A DNA stretch of 64,000 nucleotides from DATBQN01 sp963799925 (GCA_963799925.1 CAWCYZ010000001.1:682001-746000); one strand, 5' to 3'. Shown: positions 7,877 through 34,635, counted from the stretch's first letter. The notes: generated by a model not told the origin, from the sequence alone. Program-made: numbers and translations.

Positions 7877-9095
7877 GACCGCGCCGCCCCCGCCGCCACC
7901 TCCTGGGTGACCTCCCGCACGATGCCGCAGAACTCGGCGATGTCCTCCGGCCGGTTGTCGGCGCGGAGCATCACCCGCAGGCCCGCCTTGCCGCGCGCGA
8001 CGATGGGGAAGAAGACCGCCGAGGTGTAGTAGCCGCGCTCGAGGAGGCGGCCGGAGCAGGCGACCGCGCTCTCCTCCTCGCCGATCGGCACCAGGCGGAT
8101 GTTCAGGCCGTTGCCGCGGTCGGCGGTGGGGATGAGCTGGTCGAAGAGATCGACGTTGGCGCGCAGGCGCGCCTGCAGCCGGGCGAGCTCCGGCGAGCGG
8201 TGGATGTCGATCGAGGCGAGGCAGGCGCCGAGGGTCGCGACGCCCGGCATCTGCGACCAGGCGAGGGGGCCGCCGAAGCGGCAGAGGACCGCCTCGTGCT
8301 GCGGCGCCCCCAGCATGATCGCCCCGCCGCCGGCGCCGAACGCCTTGTTGAGCGAGACGACGACGATGGTGAGCGGGTTGAGCTCGGGGCCGAGCCGCGA
8401 GCGCACCAGGCCCTCGCCGCGCTCGCCGCGGATCGACAGCGAGTGGGAGTCGTCGAAGAAGAGGAACAGGCCGTAGCGGTCCTGCAGCGCCAGCAGGCCG
8501 TCGAGGACGGTGCTGCCGCCCGTCGAGTAGGCGCCGTCGGCGACGTAGGCGACGCGGCGGTGGCGCTTGCAGGCGTCCTCCACGAAGTCGAGGTCGTTGT
8601 GCGGCGCGGCGAGGACCGCCGATTCGTCGGCGCAGATCGGCTTGATCAGGTTCATCGAGAAGTGGCAGTGCTGGTCGAAGATCATCACCCGCGGCTCGCC
8701 GTCGTCCGCCAGGTGCCCGGAGGCGATCAGCGGCAGCACGCCGGTGGTCGCCGACGAGGCCGAGAGCGTGACGATGGTGCGCGCGCTCCAGAGCGCGGAG
8801 AGCCCCTCCTCGACCTCGCCCAGCAGATGGTCCTGGATGCGCAGGCGCGACATCGAGATGGCGATGATCCGCTCGCGGCGCAGCGCCGCGATCGCCCCTT
8901 CGACGAGCGCCGGGTGCGACTGCAGGCCCAGGTAGGCGCAGGAGGAGAGGTTGACGAAGGGCTGCCCGGAGAGCGCCAGGAGGCGGTCGTCGGCCGCCGG
9001 CCGGACCCGGATGCCGAGCAGGCCGTGATCCTCGGCGTCCTGCCAGGCGCGGTTGCCGATCGGGATGGCTTTGGCATTGTTGCGGAAGCGGTGGA

Positions 9096-9108
<13 letters not shown>
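7873..9108 (-). CDS. Alpha-oxoamine synthase (KBL/BioF/CqsA-like PLP enzyme)
   Basis: At 411 residues it has the usual length. Features in order: FVNLSSCAYLGLQSHP (50-66); DGAYSTGG (191-198); FFDDSHSLSIRG with the Asp and His that hold PLP (217-228); and SLNKAFGAGGGAI with the Schiff-base lysine at about residue 255. Enzymes of this family condense an acyl thioester with an amino acid, with loss of CO2, to give an alpha-amino ketone. Relatives off-load carrier-protein chains (SxtA, Fum8) or make signals (CqsA). The start overlaps the NRPS end by 13 bases, so it is translated with it. It may release or extend the peptidyl thioester; this is inference. The amino-acid partner is unknown. Confidence 0.85.
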
Positions 9109-26814
<17,706 letters not shown>

Positions 26815-26841
26815 CGTCTACTAAAGGTGTCTCTGCCCCGG

Positions 26842-26868
26842 TTGAAACGGGCTGCCGCGAGCTATTTA
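26842..26868 (+). promoter_or_regulatory. Candidate promoter of the glutamate mutase operon
   Basis: TTGAAA (26842-26847), 15 bases, then TATTTA (26863-26868), in the 131-base divergent gap between the NRPS (GTG at 26814) and the mutase (26946). TATTTAAG is nearly symmetrical and could also serve the NRPS side; no better minus-strand promoter was seen. Confidence 0.4.
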
Positions 26869-26945
26869 AGCGCGAGCGGAGACGCCGGGCGCGCCGCGCG
26901 CGCGCCCCGACACCATGCCTAGGAGACCCTGCACATGAGGTGGCC

Positions 26946-28883
26946 ATGAGCGGACAGAACGGACAGACCGGACATCGCATCCTCCTCGGCGGCCTGGGCG
27001 GCGACTCGCATAGCGTCGGCCTCCACATCCTCCATTGGGCGTTCGCCGGGAACGGCTATCGCGTCGACTTCCTGGGCACCCAGAACACGCTGGAAGACTT
27101 CACCCGCCGCGCCCCCGGCTACGACGCGGTGATGATCTCCAACATGGACGGGCACGCCGAGCACTACCTGCGGCAGTTCTCGCCGCCCAAGAGCGCGGGG
27201 CGGCCGCTCTGGTACCTCGGCGGCAACCTGACGATCGACGAGGGGGATGGATACGAGGAGCAGTTCCGGCGCCAGGGCTTCGACCGCGTCTACGTCAAGT
27301 TCGTCGACCTGGCGACGATCCTCGACACGCTGGCGCACGACCTGCGCGGCGTCCAGCCGGCGGCGGTCGCCGTCGTCCGCGCCCCGCACGCCCGCATGCC
27401 CGAGCCCGACTTCCTCGCCGAGCGCGAGCAGGTGCTCGCCACCTGGGAAACCGGCGGCGCCGCCGCCGACCTCGACGCCAACGCCCGGCGCCTCGCCCGC
27501 CAGCCGTCGTTCCCGCAGCTCCTCGCCGACGCCGACGCCGGCCGGCGGCCGATGGTGATCCAGCCGCGCTCGGGCGTCCCCGGCATCGCCGAGCAGACCG
27601 AGCTGCTGCGCCGCTTCCGCGACGCCGGCGCGCCGGGCCTCTCGTTCCAGGTCGACTCGCTCACCCGCAACAACCGCTACGCGGATGCCGCGCGCGGCAT
27701 CGCCACCAGCGCGCGGACGGGCCGCGCGGTCTTGAACGGCTTCCCGCTCATCAACCATGGCGTCGACGCTCTCCAGGGGATGATCGCCGAGGTCGGCGTG
27801 CCGCTCCAGGTGCGCCACAGCACGCGCGACTCGCGCCTCCTCGCCGAGATCGCCTACGCCGGCGGGGCGACCGGCTTCGAGGGCGGCCCGATCTGCTACA
27901 ACGTCCCTTACTACAAGGACTTCCCGCTGCGCGAGGCGATCGCCCGCTGGCGCTACGTCGACCGGCTGACCGGCCTCTACGCCGAGCGCTACGGCATCGT
28001 GCTCGACCGCGAGTTCTTCGGCACCCTGACCGCCACCCTGATCCCGCCGGCGATCGCCATCGCGAGCAACCTCGCCGAGGCGGTGCTCGCCGCCGAGCAG
28101 GGGGTCCGCTGCGTCTCGCTCTCCTATGCCGAGCAGGGCAACCGCGCGCAGGACATCGCCGCCGTCCGCGTCATGGCGGAGGCGACCCGCGAGGTGCTCG
28201 ACGGCATGGGCTACGGCGACGTCGCCGTGCATACGGTCTTCCACCAGTACATGGCCGCCTTCCCTCCCTCCGAGCAGCGCTCGGAGGAGCTGATCTTCGC
28301 CTCGGCGGTGACCGCGGGGATGGCGGGCGCCACCCGGCTCATCACCAAGACGCCGGCCGAATCGCGGCAGATCCCGACCGTCGAGGACAACTTGCGCGGC
28401 ATGGAGCTGGCGCGCCTCGGCGTCGAGGCGGCGCGCGGCCGCGCGCTGCCGGAGGCGGCGGTGGTCCAGGAGGCGCACGTCCTGCGCCGCGAGGTGAGGT
28501 CGATCTGGGAGAGCCTCGTCGACTGCGGCCGCGGCGACGTCGCGACCGGGGTCATCCGCGGCTTCGACCTCGGCCTGATCGACATCCCGTTCGCTCCCAG
28601 CGTCTACAACCGCGGCGAGACGCTGACCGCCCGCGACGTCCAGGGGGCGGTGCGCTTCGTGCGCACCGGCAACCTCCGGCTCGACCCCGAGGTGGTCGAG
28701 TTCCACGCCGCGAAGATGGACGAGCGGCGGCGGGCCGAGGGGATCGGGCGCGAGCGCGACTACCTGATGGTCGAGGCCGACGTGCTGCGGATCGCGCGCG
28801 AGCGCTACGGCGCCTGGCCGCTCGACGCGCGCGAGGTCGATCCGGCGTTCCTGGCGCTCCAGGGCGAGCACGCGGTAGCCTGA
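26946..28883 (+). CDS. Fused glutamate mutase (methylaspartate mutase S + E)
   Basis: This 645-residue protein joins both subunits of coenzyme-B12 glutamate mutase. Residues 1-140 are the B12-binding S part: GGLGGDSHSVGLHI contains DxHxxG, with His22 as cobalt ligand, and GGNLTIDEG occurs further on. From about 150 it is the E part: INHGVDALQGMIAEVGVPLQ, VRHSTRDSRLLAEIAYAGGA, GFEGGPICYNVPYYKDFPL, TVFHQYMAAFP and IPFAPSVYNRGE. The reaction is L-glutamate to (2S,3S)-3-methylaspartate. ATG 26946 is chosen because GAGGT precedes it; GTG 26940 is possible. It is divergent from the NRPS and followed by a racemase. Glutamate mutases occur in some NRPS clusters (friulimicin) to supply methylaspartate, but no A domain here has an Asp-type code. 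Confidence 0.9.
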   Translation: MSGQNGQTGHRILLGGLGGDSHSVGLHILHWAFAGNGYRVDFLGTQNTLEDFTRRAPGYDAVMISNMDGHAEHYLRQFSPPKSAGRPLWYLGGNLTIDEGDGYEEQFRRQGFDRVYVKFVDLATILDTLAHDLRGVQPAAVAVVRAPHARMPEPDFLAEREQVLATWETGGAAADLDANARRLARQPSFPQLLADADAGRRPMVIQPRSGVPGIAEQTELLRRFRDAGAPGLSFQVDSLTRNNRYADAARGIATSARTGRAVLNGFPLINHGVDALQGMIAEVGVPLQVRHSTRDSRLLAEIAYAGGATGFEGGPICYNVPYYKDFPLREAIARWRYVDRLTGLYAERYGIVLDREFFGTLTATLIPPAIAIASNLAEAVLAAEQGVRCVSLSYAEQGNRAQDIAAVRVMAEATREVLDGMGYGDVAVHTVFHQYMAAFPPSEQRSEELIFASAVTAGMAGATRLITKTPAESRQIPTVEDNLRGMELARLGVEAARGRALPEAAVVQEAHVLRREVRSIWESLVDCGRGDVATGVIRGFDLGLIDIPFAPSVYNRGETLTARDVQGAVRFVRTGNLRLDPEVVEFHAAKMDERRRAEGIGRERDYLMVEADVLRIARERYGAWPLDAREVDPAFLALQGEHAVA

Positions 28884-28887
28884 GGCG

Positions 28888-29610
28888 GTGGAGGCGAACG
28901 GGGACGGCAGGCCGCGGTTGCTGGGGATCCTGGGAGGCATGGGTCCGCTCGCCTCGGCCGAGCTCCTCCACACGCTCTACCGGCTGAACATCACCGAGCC
29001 GGAGCAGGCGGCCCCCGCCTGCCTGCTCCTCTCCGACCCTTCGATCCCCGACCGCACGAGCGCCATCCTCGCCGGCGACACGCGCGAGCTGGTCGCCCGC
29101 ATCGACCGCGCGCTCGCCCACCTCGCGGCGGCGGGGGCCCGGCGCATCGTCATCGCCTGCGTCACCGCGCACGCGGTGCTGGCCCAAGTGCCCGAAGCGC
29201 AAAGGCGCCACGTCATCCCGCTCCTCGACCTGGCGATCGACGAGGTCGCGGCCGCCGGCCGCCCCCACCTCCTCCTCGCCACCCGCGGCACGCGCGCGGC
29301 GCGCATCTTCGAGAGCCACCCCCGCTGGAGCGAGGTTTCACCGCTGGTGCGCTGGCCGGACGACGGCGACCAGCACCGCGTGCACCAGACGATCTACCGC
29401 TTCAAGCACGCCGAGCCGGACGACGAGAGCCTCGACTGGATCGGCACCCTGCCCGAGAAGTACGCCACCGCGGGCCTGCTCTTCGGCTGCACCGAGCTCC
29501 ACCTCCTCCACCGCCCCCTCGCCCGCCGCGCCGCTCTGGGGCTGCCGGTGCCGCGGATCGTCGATCCGCTGTGGGTCGCGGCGCGGGACCTCCGGAAGCT
29601 GCTGGGGTAA
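28888..29610 (+). CDS. Aspartate/glutamate racemase family protein
   Basis: This 240-residue protein starts at GTG, four bases after the mutase stop. It opens with GILGGMGPLAS and contains ACVTAHAVL (Cys at about 91) and LLFGCTELHLL, the two cysteines of PLP-independent Asp/Glu racemases. The usual CNTAH reads CVTAH, so one conserved Asn is changed. It probably epimerises an acidic amino acid, perhaps 3-methylaspartate from the adjacent mutase, or supplies D-Asp/D-Glu; the true substrate cannot be read. Its 3' end is convergent with mutS. Confidence 0.82.
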   Translation: MEANGDGRPRLLGILGGMGPLASAELLHTLYRLNITEPEQAAPACLLLSDPSIPDRTSAILAGDTRELVARIDRALAHLAAAGARRIVIACVTAHAVLAQVPEAQRRHVIPLLDLAIDEVAAAGRPHLLLATRGTRAARIFESHPRWSEVSPLVRWPDDGDQHRVHQTIYRFKHAEPDDESLDWIGTLPEKYATAGLLFGCTELHLLHRPLARRAALGLPVPRIVDPLWVAARDLRKLLG

Positions 29611-29628
29611 GACGCTGCTGGGTAAGAC
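29598..29628. repeat. Tandem duplication over a stop codon
   Basis: GCTGCTGGGGTAAGAC (29598-29613) is followed at once by GCTGCTGGGTAAGAC (29614-29628). The first copy contains the TAA stop of the racemase; the second fills the 18-base gap to the end of mutS. Confidence 0.7.
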
Positions 29629-32280
29629 TCACCCGCCCAGCCGCGACTTCAGCGTGTGCAGGAGGTTGAGGGCCGCCAAGGGCGACAGGCGGTCGAGGTC
29701 GGCGTCGCGCAGGATCTCGGCGACCACCTGCTCGGGCGGCGTGAAGAGGGCGAGCTGATCGGGCAGGCCGGTCGCCGGCGCCGTGCCGCGGGCGAGCCGG
29801 GGCTTGCCCGCCATGTCGTACTCCTGGGACTCCAGGTTGGCGAGGATTTCGGAGGCGCGGGCGATCACCGCCTCCGGCAGGCCGGCGAGGCGCGCCACGT
29901 GGAGGCCGTAGGACTTGTCGGCGCTCCCCGGCACGACGCGGCGGAGGAAGACGATCCGCTCGTCCCATTCCTTGACCGCCATCGTCCGGTTGACCACCCG
30001 CGGCAGCAGCGCCGCGAGCTCCGTCAGCTCGTGGTAGTGGGTGGCGAAGAGGGTGAGCGGCCGGCTCTCCTGATGCAGGAACTCGACGATCGCCCAGGCG
30101 AGCGAGAGGCCGTCGAAGGTGGCCGTGCCGCGCCCCACCTCGTCGAGGATCACCAGGCTCTCGGGGCTGGCGTGGCGCAGGATGTTGGCGGTCTCGATCA
30201 TCTCGACCATGAACGTCGACTCGCCGCGCGCCAGGTCGTCCGAGGCGCCGACGCGGGTGAAGATGCGGTCGACGACGCCGATCCGCGCCGCGGCGGCGGG
30301 CACGAAGCTCCCCGCCTGCGCCATGAGGACGATGAGCGCCACCTGCCGCAGATAGGTCGACTTGCCGCCCATGTTGGGGCCGGTCAGGAGGACGATCTGC
30401 GCCGCCGCGGGATCGAGATCCGCGTCGTTGGGCACGAAGCTGTCGCGCCCGGCGAGCTCGACCACCGGATGGCGCCCCTCGCGGACGTGGATGCCGCCGC
30501 CCGCCGGCTCGATCGCCGGCCGCACGTAGCCGTGGCGCGCCGCCGCCTCGGCGAAAGCCGCCAGCGCATCGGCCGCGGCGAGGACGGCGGCGAGCGCCGA
30601 GAGCCCGGCGATCTCCGCCGCGACCGCCGCCACCAGGCGCCGGAAGTGCTCCTGCTCGAGCCCCACCTGCCGCCCCTCGGCCTCGAGGATCTGCTCCTCC
30701 AGCTCCTTGATCTCGGGCGTCACGTAGCGCTCGGCGTTGACCAGCGTCTGCTTGCGGATGTAGTCGTCGGGCACCTTGTGCCCCTGTGCCCGCGTCACCT
30801 CGAGGTAATAGCCGAAGACGCGGTTGTAACGGATCTTGAGCGAGGGGATGCCGGTGCGCTCGCGCTCGCGCGCCTCGAGCGAGAGGATGTGGCGCTTGCT
30901 GTCCCTGGCGAGCGAGCGATAGCGGTCGAGCTCGGCGTCGACCCCGGGGGCGATCACCCCGCCCTCCTCGAGCGCCGCCGCCGGTATCTCTTCGAGCGTG
31001 CGGGCGAGCTGGGCATGGAGCTCCACCAGCGGGTCGGCGGCGGCGAGCTCGGCGAGGAGCGCCGCCGGCACGCCGGCGGGCGGCCCCGCGGCGAGGTCCG
31101 CCAGGATCGCCGGCACCTCGGCGAGGCCGTCGCGCAGCGCCGCCGCCTCGCGCGGGGTGAGCGTGCCGAGGACGGCGCGGCCGAGGAGGCGCTCCGGATC
31201 GCCGACCTTAGCCAGCCGCTCGCGCAGGCGCTCGCGGCGCGAGTGGTCGCCGGCGAGCTCGCCGACCGCCTCGTGGCGGCGGACGATCGCCGCCGCGTCG
31301 CGCAGCGGCCGGCGGAGCCAATCGCGGAGGAGCCGGCCGCCCGGGGGCGAGGCGGTGCGGTCGAGCACCGCGAGGAGCGTGCCGCGGCGCCTGCCCTCCC
31401 GCGGGCCCTCGCGCTGGCTGCGGAAGACCTCGAGATTGGCGAGCGTCGTCGCGTCGACGACGAGGCGGTCGCCGGGCTCGCGGAGCGCGATTCCCCGCAC
31501 GTGGCCGAGCTCGCTCTTCTGGGTCTCCCGCGCGTAGGCGAGCGCCGCCGCCGCCGCCGCGACCGCCGGCTCGCCGTCGGCGAGGCCGAAGCCACGCAGA
31601 GTCGCCGTCCCGAACTGGCGCTTCAAGAGGTCGGCGGCGCGGGAGGGATCGAGCAGGCGGTCGCCGGCGAGCGACGTGCGGCAGGGGACCTCGCGCTCGA
31701 GCCAGTCGCGGAGCTCCTGCGGCAGGCCGGCCGTGCCGTCTTCCAGGAGCAGCGCCTCGCGCGGCCGGAAGAGGGAGAGGTCGGAGACCGCCTCCTCGAC
31801 GGCCGTCCAGCGGCGGACGAAGAAGCCGCCCGTCGAGACGTCCAGGAAGGCCCCGGCGCCCCCCTCGCGGTTCCAGGTCAGGCTGGCGAGGAGGACCTCC
31901 TCCTTGCCCTCCAGGAGGCCGGGATCGGAGACCGTCCCCGGCGTCACCACCCGCGTCACCTCGCGCCGGACCAGCCCCTTGGCCTCGGCCGGGTTCTCGA
32001 CCTGATCGCAGATCGCGACCTTCAGGCCCGCCTCGAGGAGCTTGCCGATGTAACCCTCGACCGCGTGGTGGGGGACGCCGCACATCGGCGCCTCGTTCTC
32101 GCTCCCCTTCTGGCGCGCCGTCAGCTGCACCTCGAGGATCGGCGCCGCGGTCTTCGCGTCCTCGAAGAACATCTCGAAGAAGTCGCCCATCCGGTACATG
32201 ACGATCGAGTCCGGGTGCTGCGCCTTGACCTCCAGGTACTGGCGGAGCATCGGCGTGAGCGCGAGCGTCGGCGACGGCAT
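29629..32280 (-). CDS. mutS: DNA mismatch repair protein MutS
   Basis: At 883 residues, starting at the ATG at 32280, it has the usual length. The N-terminus has IVMYRMGDFFEMFFEDA with the mismatch-probing Phe-x-Glu (near residue 34), then PMCGVPHHAVEGYIGKLLEA. The ATPase has GPNMGGKSTYLRQV (Walker A, near 635), ILDEVGRGTATFDG (Walker B and signature) and LFATHYHELT. It binds mismatches and recruits MutL. The longer frame to 32325 is rejected because a TATACT box sits inside it, eight bases before ATG 32280. The gene is intact, unlike several neighbours. Confidence 0.96.
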   Translation of the reverse strand: MPSPTLALTPMLRQYLEVKAQHPDSIVMYRMGDFFEMFFEDAKTAAPILEVQLTARQKGSENEAPMCGVPHHAVEGYIGKLLEAGLKVAICDQVENPAEAKGLVRREVTRVVTPGTVSDPGLLEGKEEVLLASLTWNREGGAGAFLDVSTGGFFVRRWTAVEEAVSDLSLFRPREALLLEDGTAGLPQELRDWLEREVPCRTSLAGDRLLDPSRAADLLKRQFGTATLRGFGLADGEPAVAAAAAALAYARETQKSELGHVRGIALREPGDRLVVDATTLANLEVFRSQREGPREGRRRGTLLAVLDRTASPPGGRLLRDWLRRPLRDAAAIVRRHEAVGELAGDHSRRERLRERLAKVGDPERLLGRAVLGTLTPREAAALRDGLAEVPAILADLAAGPPAGVPAALLAELAAADPLVELHAQLARTLEEIPAAALEEGGVIAPGVDAELDRYRSLARDSKRHILSLEARERERTGIPSLKIRYNRVFGYYLEVTRAQGHKVPDDYIRKQTLVNAERYVTPEIKELEEQILEAEGRQVGLEQEHFRRLVAAVAAEIAGLSALAAVLAAADALAAFAEAAARHGYVRPAIEPAGGGIHVREGRHPVVELAGRDSFVPNDADLDPAAAQIVLLTGPNMGGKSTYLRQVALIVLMAQAGSFVPAAAARIGVVDRIFTRVGASDDLARGESTFMVEMIETANILRHASPESLVILDEVGRGTATFDGLSLAWAIVEFLHQESRPLTLFATHYHELTELAALLPRVVNRTMAVKEWDERIVFLRRVVPGSADKSYGLHVARLAGLPEAVIARASEILANLESQEYDMAGKPRLARGTAPATGLPDQLALFTPPEQVVAEILRDADLDRLSPLAALNLLHTLKSRLGG

Positions 32281-32288
32281 GGCGCGAG

Positions 32289-32294
32289 AGTATA
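32289..32294 (-). promoter_or_regulatory. Candidate -10 box of mutS
   Basis: TATACT on the minus strand lies eight bases before the mutS ATG, implying a leaderless or nearly leaderless transcript. Confidence 0.45.
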
Positions 32295-32333
32295 GCCAGG
32301 TGCGGGCGACCCGGCCGCAGGTCAAAAATCGTC

Positions 32334-32435
32334 GGTACCGGGTCCGTTGGGTCCCGAGGACGGCCGCCTGGAAGGGGGTTCGGGCGGGTGGTCCCGAGGG
32401 CGGTCGCCCGCAGCGGACCCAACGGACCCACTACC
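32334..32435. mobile_element. MITE-like inverted-repeat element with 8-bp target duplication (copy B)
   Basis: This 102-bp element has 21-bp termini that match at 19 positions (ends GGTA/TACC, core GGGTCCGTTGGGTCC). It is flanked by perfect direct repeats AAATCGTC at 32326-32333 and 32436-32443. About 95 of 102 bases match the copy at 46747 read in reverse. It encodes nothing and lies between the divergent mutS and tsaB-rimI starts, upstream of both. Confidence 0.85.
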
Positions 32436-32508
32436 AAATCGTCGACGGAGCGCACCGGACGCTCCCATCCCGAGGGACGAGGCGGGAGAACCGGCCCGCG
32501 ACCCCGCC

Positions 32509-32514
32509 TATACT
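32509..32514 (+). promoter_or_regulatory. Candidate -10 box of tsaB-rimI
   Basis: TATACT lies eight bases before the ATG at 32523, mirroring mutS on the other strand. No -35 is obvious. Confidence 0.45.
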
Positions 32515-32522
32515 TCCTTCGG

Positions 32523-33692
32523 ATGAGCGCCGAGACCGGACCGATCCTCGTCCTCGACAGCGGCTCGCCGCGGGTGAGCGTGGCCCTCGGCCATCATGGA
32601 GCGGTGATCGCCGAGCGCTCGGCCGAGGTGGCGCGCTCCTCCACCTTCCTCCTGCGGATGATCGACGAGGTGCTGGCCGAGGCGGGGCTCGTCCCCGCCG
32701 ACCTCGCCGGGGTGGCGGCACTCGCCGGCCCCGGCAGCTTCACGGGTCTGCGCATCGGCCTCGCCACCGCCCTCGGCCTCCATCAGGCGCTGGATATCGC
32801 GGCCACCGCCCTCCCCACCCTCACCGCCCTCGCCGCGCAGGTGACAGCCGACTTTCCGGCCGGCTCTCCGGCCAACCGTCCGATCCTCGCCGCGGTCGAC
32901 GTCCTGCGCGGCGAATGGGCGGTCCAGACCTGGGAAGACGGGCTGAGCGGTCCGCTCGAGATCCTCGCCGAGCCCGACCTGGCGCGCCGCGCCGGGGACC
33001 GCTCTGCGGTGATCGTCGGCTTCGGCGTGCGGCGGCTCGCGGCGCTTCCCGGCTGGCCGGCCGCAGCGGTCCTCCACGAGCCTGGCGCTCTCGCTCCGGC
33101 CGCCCTGCGCCGGCTGCCCGAGGATCTCGCCGCCTGGGATCCCGGCCGCCTGACCGCCCCGATCTACGGCCGCCCGCCCGCCGTGACCCTCCCCCGCGGG
33201 CGCCGCACGGCCATTGCGAGCCGTCCCTTGAGCCTGGTCTTTCCCGCCTCCCTCCCCCTCATCCGCACCGCGCACGAGGAGGACATCGCCCGCCTCGCCT
33301 GGCTCGAGCAGATGGGCTTCCCGGACCCCTGGTCGTTCGAGCTGCTGTCCTATGAATGGCGGCATCCTCTATCCCTTCTCCTTCTCGCCACCTGGGCCGA
33401 GCAGATTCCCGCGGCCGGCTACGCCTCGTTCCGTCAGGGCAGCCAGGAAGCCGAGCTCCTGCGTCTGGCGGTGGCGCCCGGCGAGCGGCGGCGCGGCGTG
33501 GCGCGCGCCCTGGTCTCGGAAGGTCTGCATCGGCTGGCACCCGCCGGCGTGCGCACCTGCTTCCTCGAGGTACGGACCCAGAACTCCGGAGCGATCGCTT
33601 TCTACCGGCAGATGGGATTCAACGAGGTCGGCCGGCGCAAGGGCTACTACCGCGACGGCTCGGACGCCCTGGTCTACGCGCGGCCGATCTGA
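32523..33692 (+). CDS. TsaB-RimI fusion (tRNA t6A factor + N-acetyltransferase)
   Basis: This is a 389-residue fusion. Residues 1-235 are TsaB: ILVLDSGSPRVSVAL, and GVAALAGPGSFTGLRIGLAT, the dimerisation/nucleotide region. TsaB works with TsaD and TsaE to make t6A37 of tRNA. From about 245 it is a GNAT domain: IRTAHEEDIARLAWLEQMGF, LLRLAVAPGERRRGVARAL (acetyl-CoA loop) and NSGAIAFYRQMGFNEVGRRK, typical of RimI, which acetylates the N-terminus of ribosomal protein S18. Both are often encoded side by side; here they are one chain. The start is the ATG after TATACT; a longer frame upstream runs through the MITE and is rejected. Confidence 0.93.
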   Translation: MSAETGPILVLDSGSPRVSVALGHHGAVIAERSAEVARSSTFLLRMIDEVLAEAGLVPADLAGVAALAGPGSFTGLRIGLATALGLHQALDIAATALPTLTALAAQVTADFPAGSPANRPILAAVDVLRGEWAVQTWEDGLSGPLEILAEPDLARRAGDRSAVIVGFGVRRLAALPGWPAAAVLHEPGALAPAALRRLPEDLAAWDPGRLTAPIYGRPPAVTLPRGRRTAIASRPLSLVFPASLPLIRTAHEEDIARLAWLEQMGFPDPWSFELLSYEWRHPLSLLLLATWAEQIPAAGYASFRQGSQEAELLRLAVAPGERRRGVARALVSEGLHRLAPAGVRTCFLEVRTQNSGAIAFYRQMGFNEVGRRKGYYRDGSDALVYARPI

Positions 33693-33711
33693 AGCCGTCC
33701 GGGAAGCGGGA

Positions 33712-34635
33712 TCATAGGCGTGGCCGAGCGGCCAGCCGCTCGCGAATGAGCGCCAGGACGCCCTCGCGCTCGGCGCCGGCGAGCGGCAGGCGCGGCGGGC
33801 GCACCGCTTCGCTCCCCCAGCCGACCTCGGCCTGGACGAGCTTGATGAGCTGCACGAACTTCGGCCCGGTGTCGAGCCGCAGCAGCGGCAGGAACCACTC
33901 ATACAGGGTGCGGGCTTCGTCGCTCCGCCCGGCGGCGGCGAGGTCGAAGAGCCGCATCGACTCGGCCGGCAGAGCGTTGACCAGGCCCGCGATCCAGCCC
34001 ACCGCGCCGGCCTGCACCCCCTCGACCAGCAGGTCGTCGACGCCGATGAAGATGGCCAGGCGATCCCCCAGCCGCTGGCGGATCGCGGTCACCCGGCGCA
34101 CGTCGGCGCTCGACTCCTTGACGGCCTCGAGGTTGGGGAGCGCCGCGAGCTCGGCCATCTGCTCGGCATCGACGTCCGTCCCGTAGGCGAGCGGATTGTT
34201 GTACAGCATGCAGGAGAGCGGCGTCGCCGCGATCACCGCCCGGAAGTGCGCCGCGGTCTCGCGCCGATCGCCGCGATAGACGTAGGGCGGCAGCACCATC
34301 AGCCCCTGGGCCCCCGCCGCCGCCGCGGCGCGCGCCAGGTCGACCGCCTCGCGGGTCGCGAGCGCCGAGATCCCCGCCACCAGCGGCACCGGCCGGGGAG
34401 CCGCGGCGCAGGCCGCCGCCGCGGTCGCCAGCACCGCCCGCTTCTCCTCCCCCGTCAGGGTCGCCGCTTCGCCCAGCGAGCCGAGCGCGACGATGCCGCG
34501 CGCGCCGTGCTCGATCAGCCAGGCGGCGTGGCGCGCGAGGTGCTCGTGGTCGACCGCGAGGTCGGGCCGGAACGGCGTCGTGATCGCCGGGAAGACGCCC
34601 TGCCACGGCAGCAATCTGGGCATCGTCCTAGGCAT
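33712..34635 (-). CDS. DapA-family lyase, probable pyrroline-4-hydroxy-2-carboxylate deaminase
   Basis: This is a 307-residue class I aldolase-fold protein. It has VFPAITTPFRPDLAVDHEHL, ALGSLGEAATLTGEEKR, LSCMLYNNPLAYG with the active Tyr, and NLEAVKESSADVRR with the Schiff-base Lys. DapA, NanA and hydroxyproline deaminases share these. Context decides: it is divergent from a semialdehyde dehydrogenase, hydroxyproline epimerase and dehydrogenase, so it most likely converts 1-pyrroline-4-hydroxy-2-carboxylate to 2-oxoglutarate semialdehyde. An ATG at 34623 is an alternative start. A second DapA role cannot be excluded. Confidence 0.8.
   Translation of the reverse strand: MPRTMPRLLPWQGVFPAITTPFRPDLAVDHEHLARHAAWLIEHGARGIVALGSLGEAATLTGEEKRAVLATAAAACAAAPRPVPLVAGISALATREAVDLARAAAAAGAQGLMVLPPYVYRGDRRETAAHFRAVIAATPLSCMLYNNPLAYGTDVDAEQMAELAALPNLEAVKESSADVRRVTAIRQRLGDRLAIFIGVDDLLVEGVQAGAVGWIAGLVNALPAESMRLFDLAAAGRSDEARTLYEWFLPLLRLDTGPKFVQLIKLVQAEVGWGSEAVRPPRLPLAGAEREGVLALIRERLAARPRL

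Noticed and set aside
33712..34635. dapA of lysine biosynthesis
   Set aside because: Motifs alone would allow it, but the gene sits in a hydroxyproline catabolic locus where a DapA-family deaminase is required.
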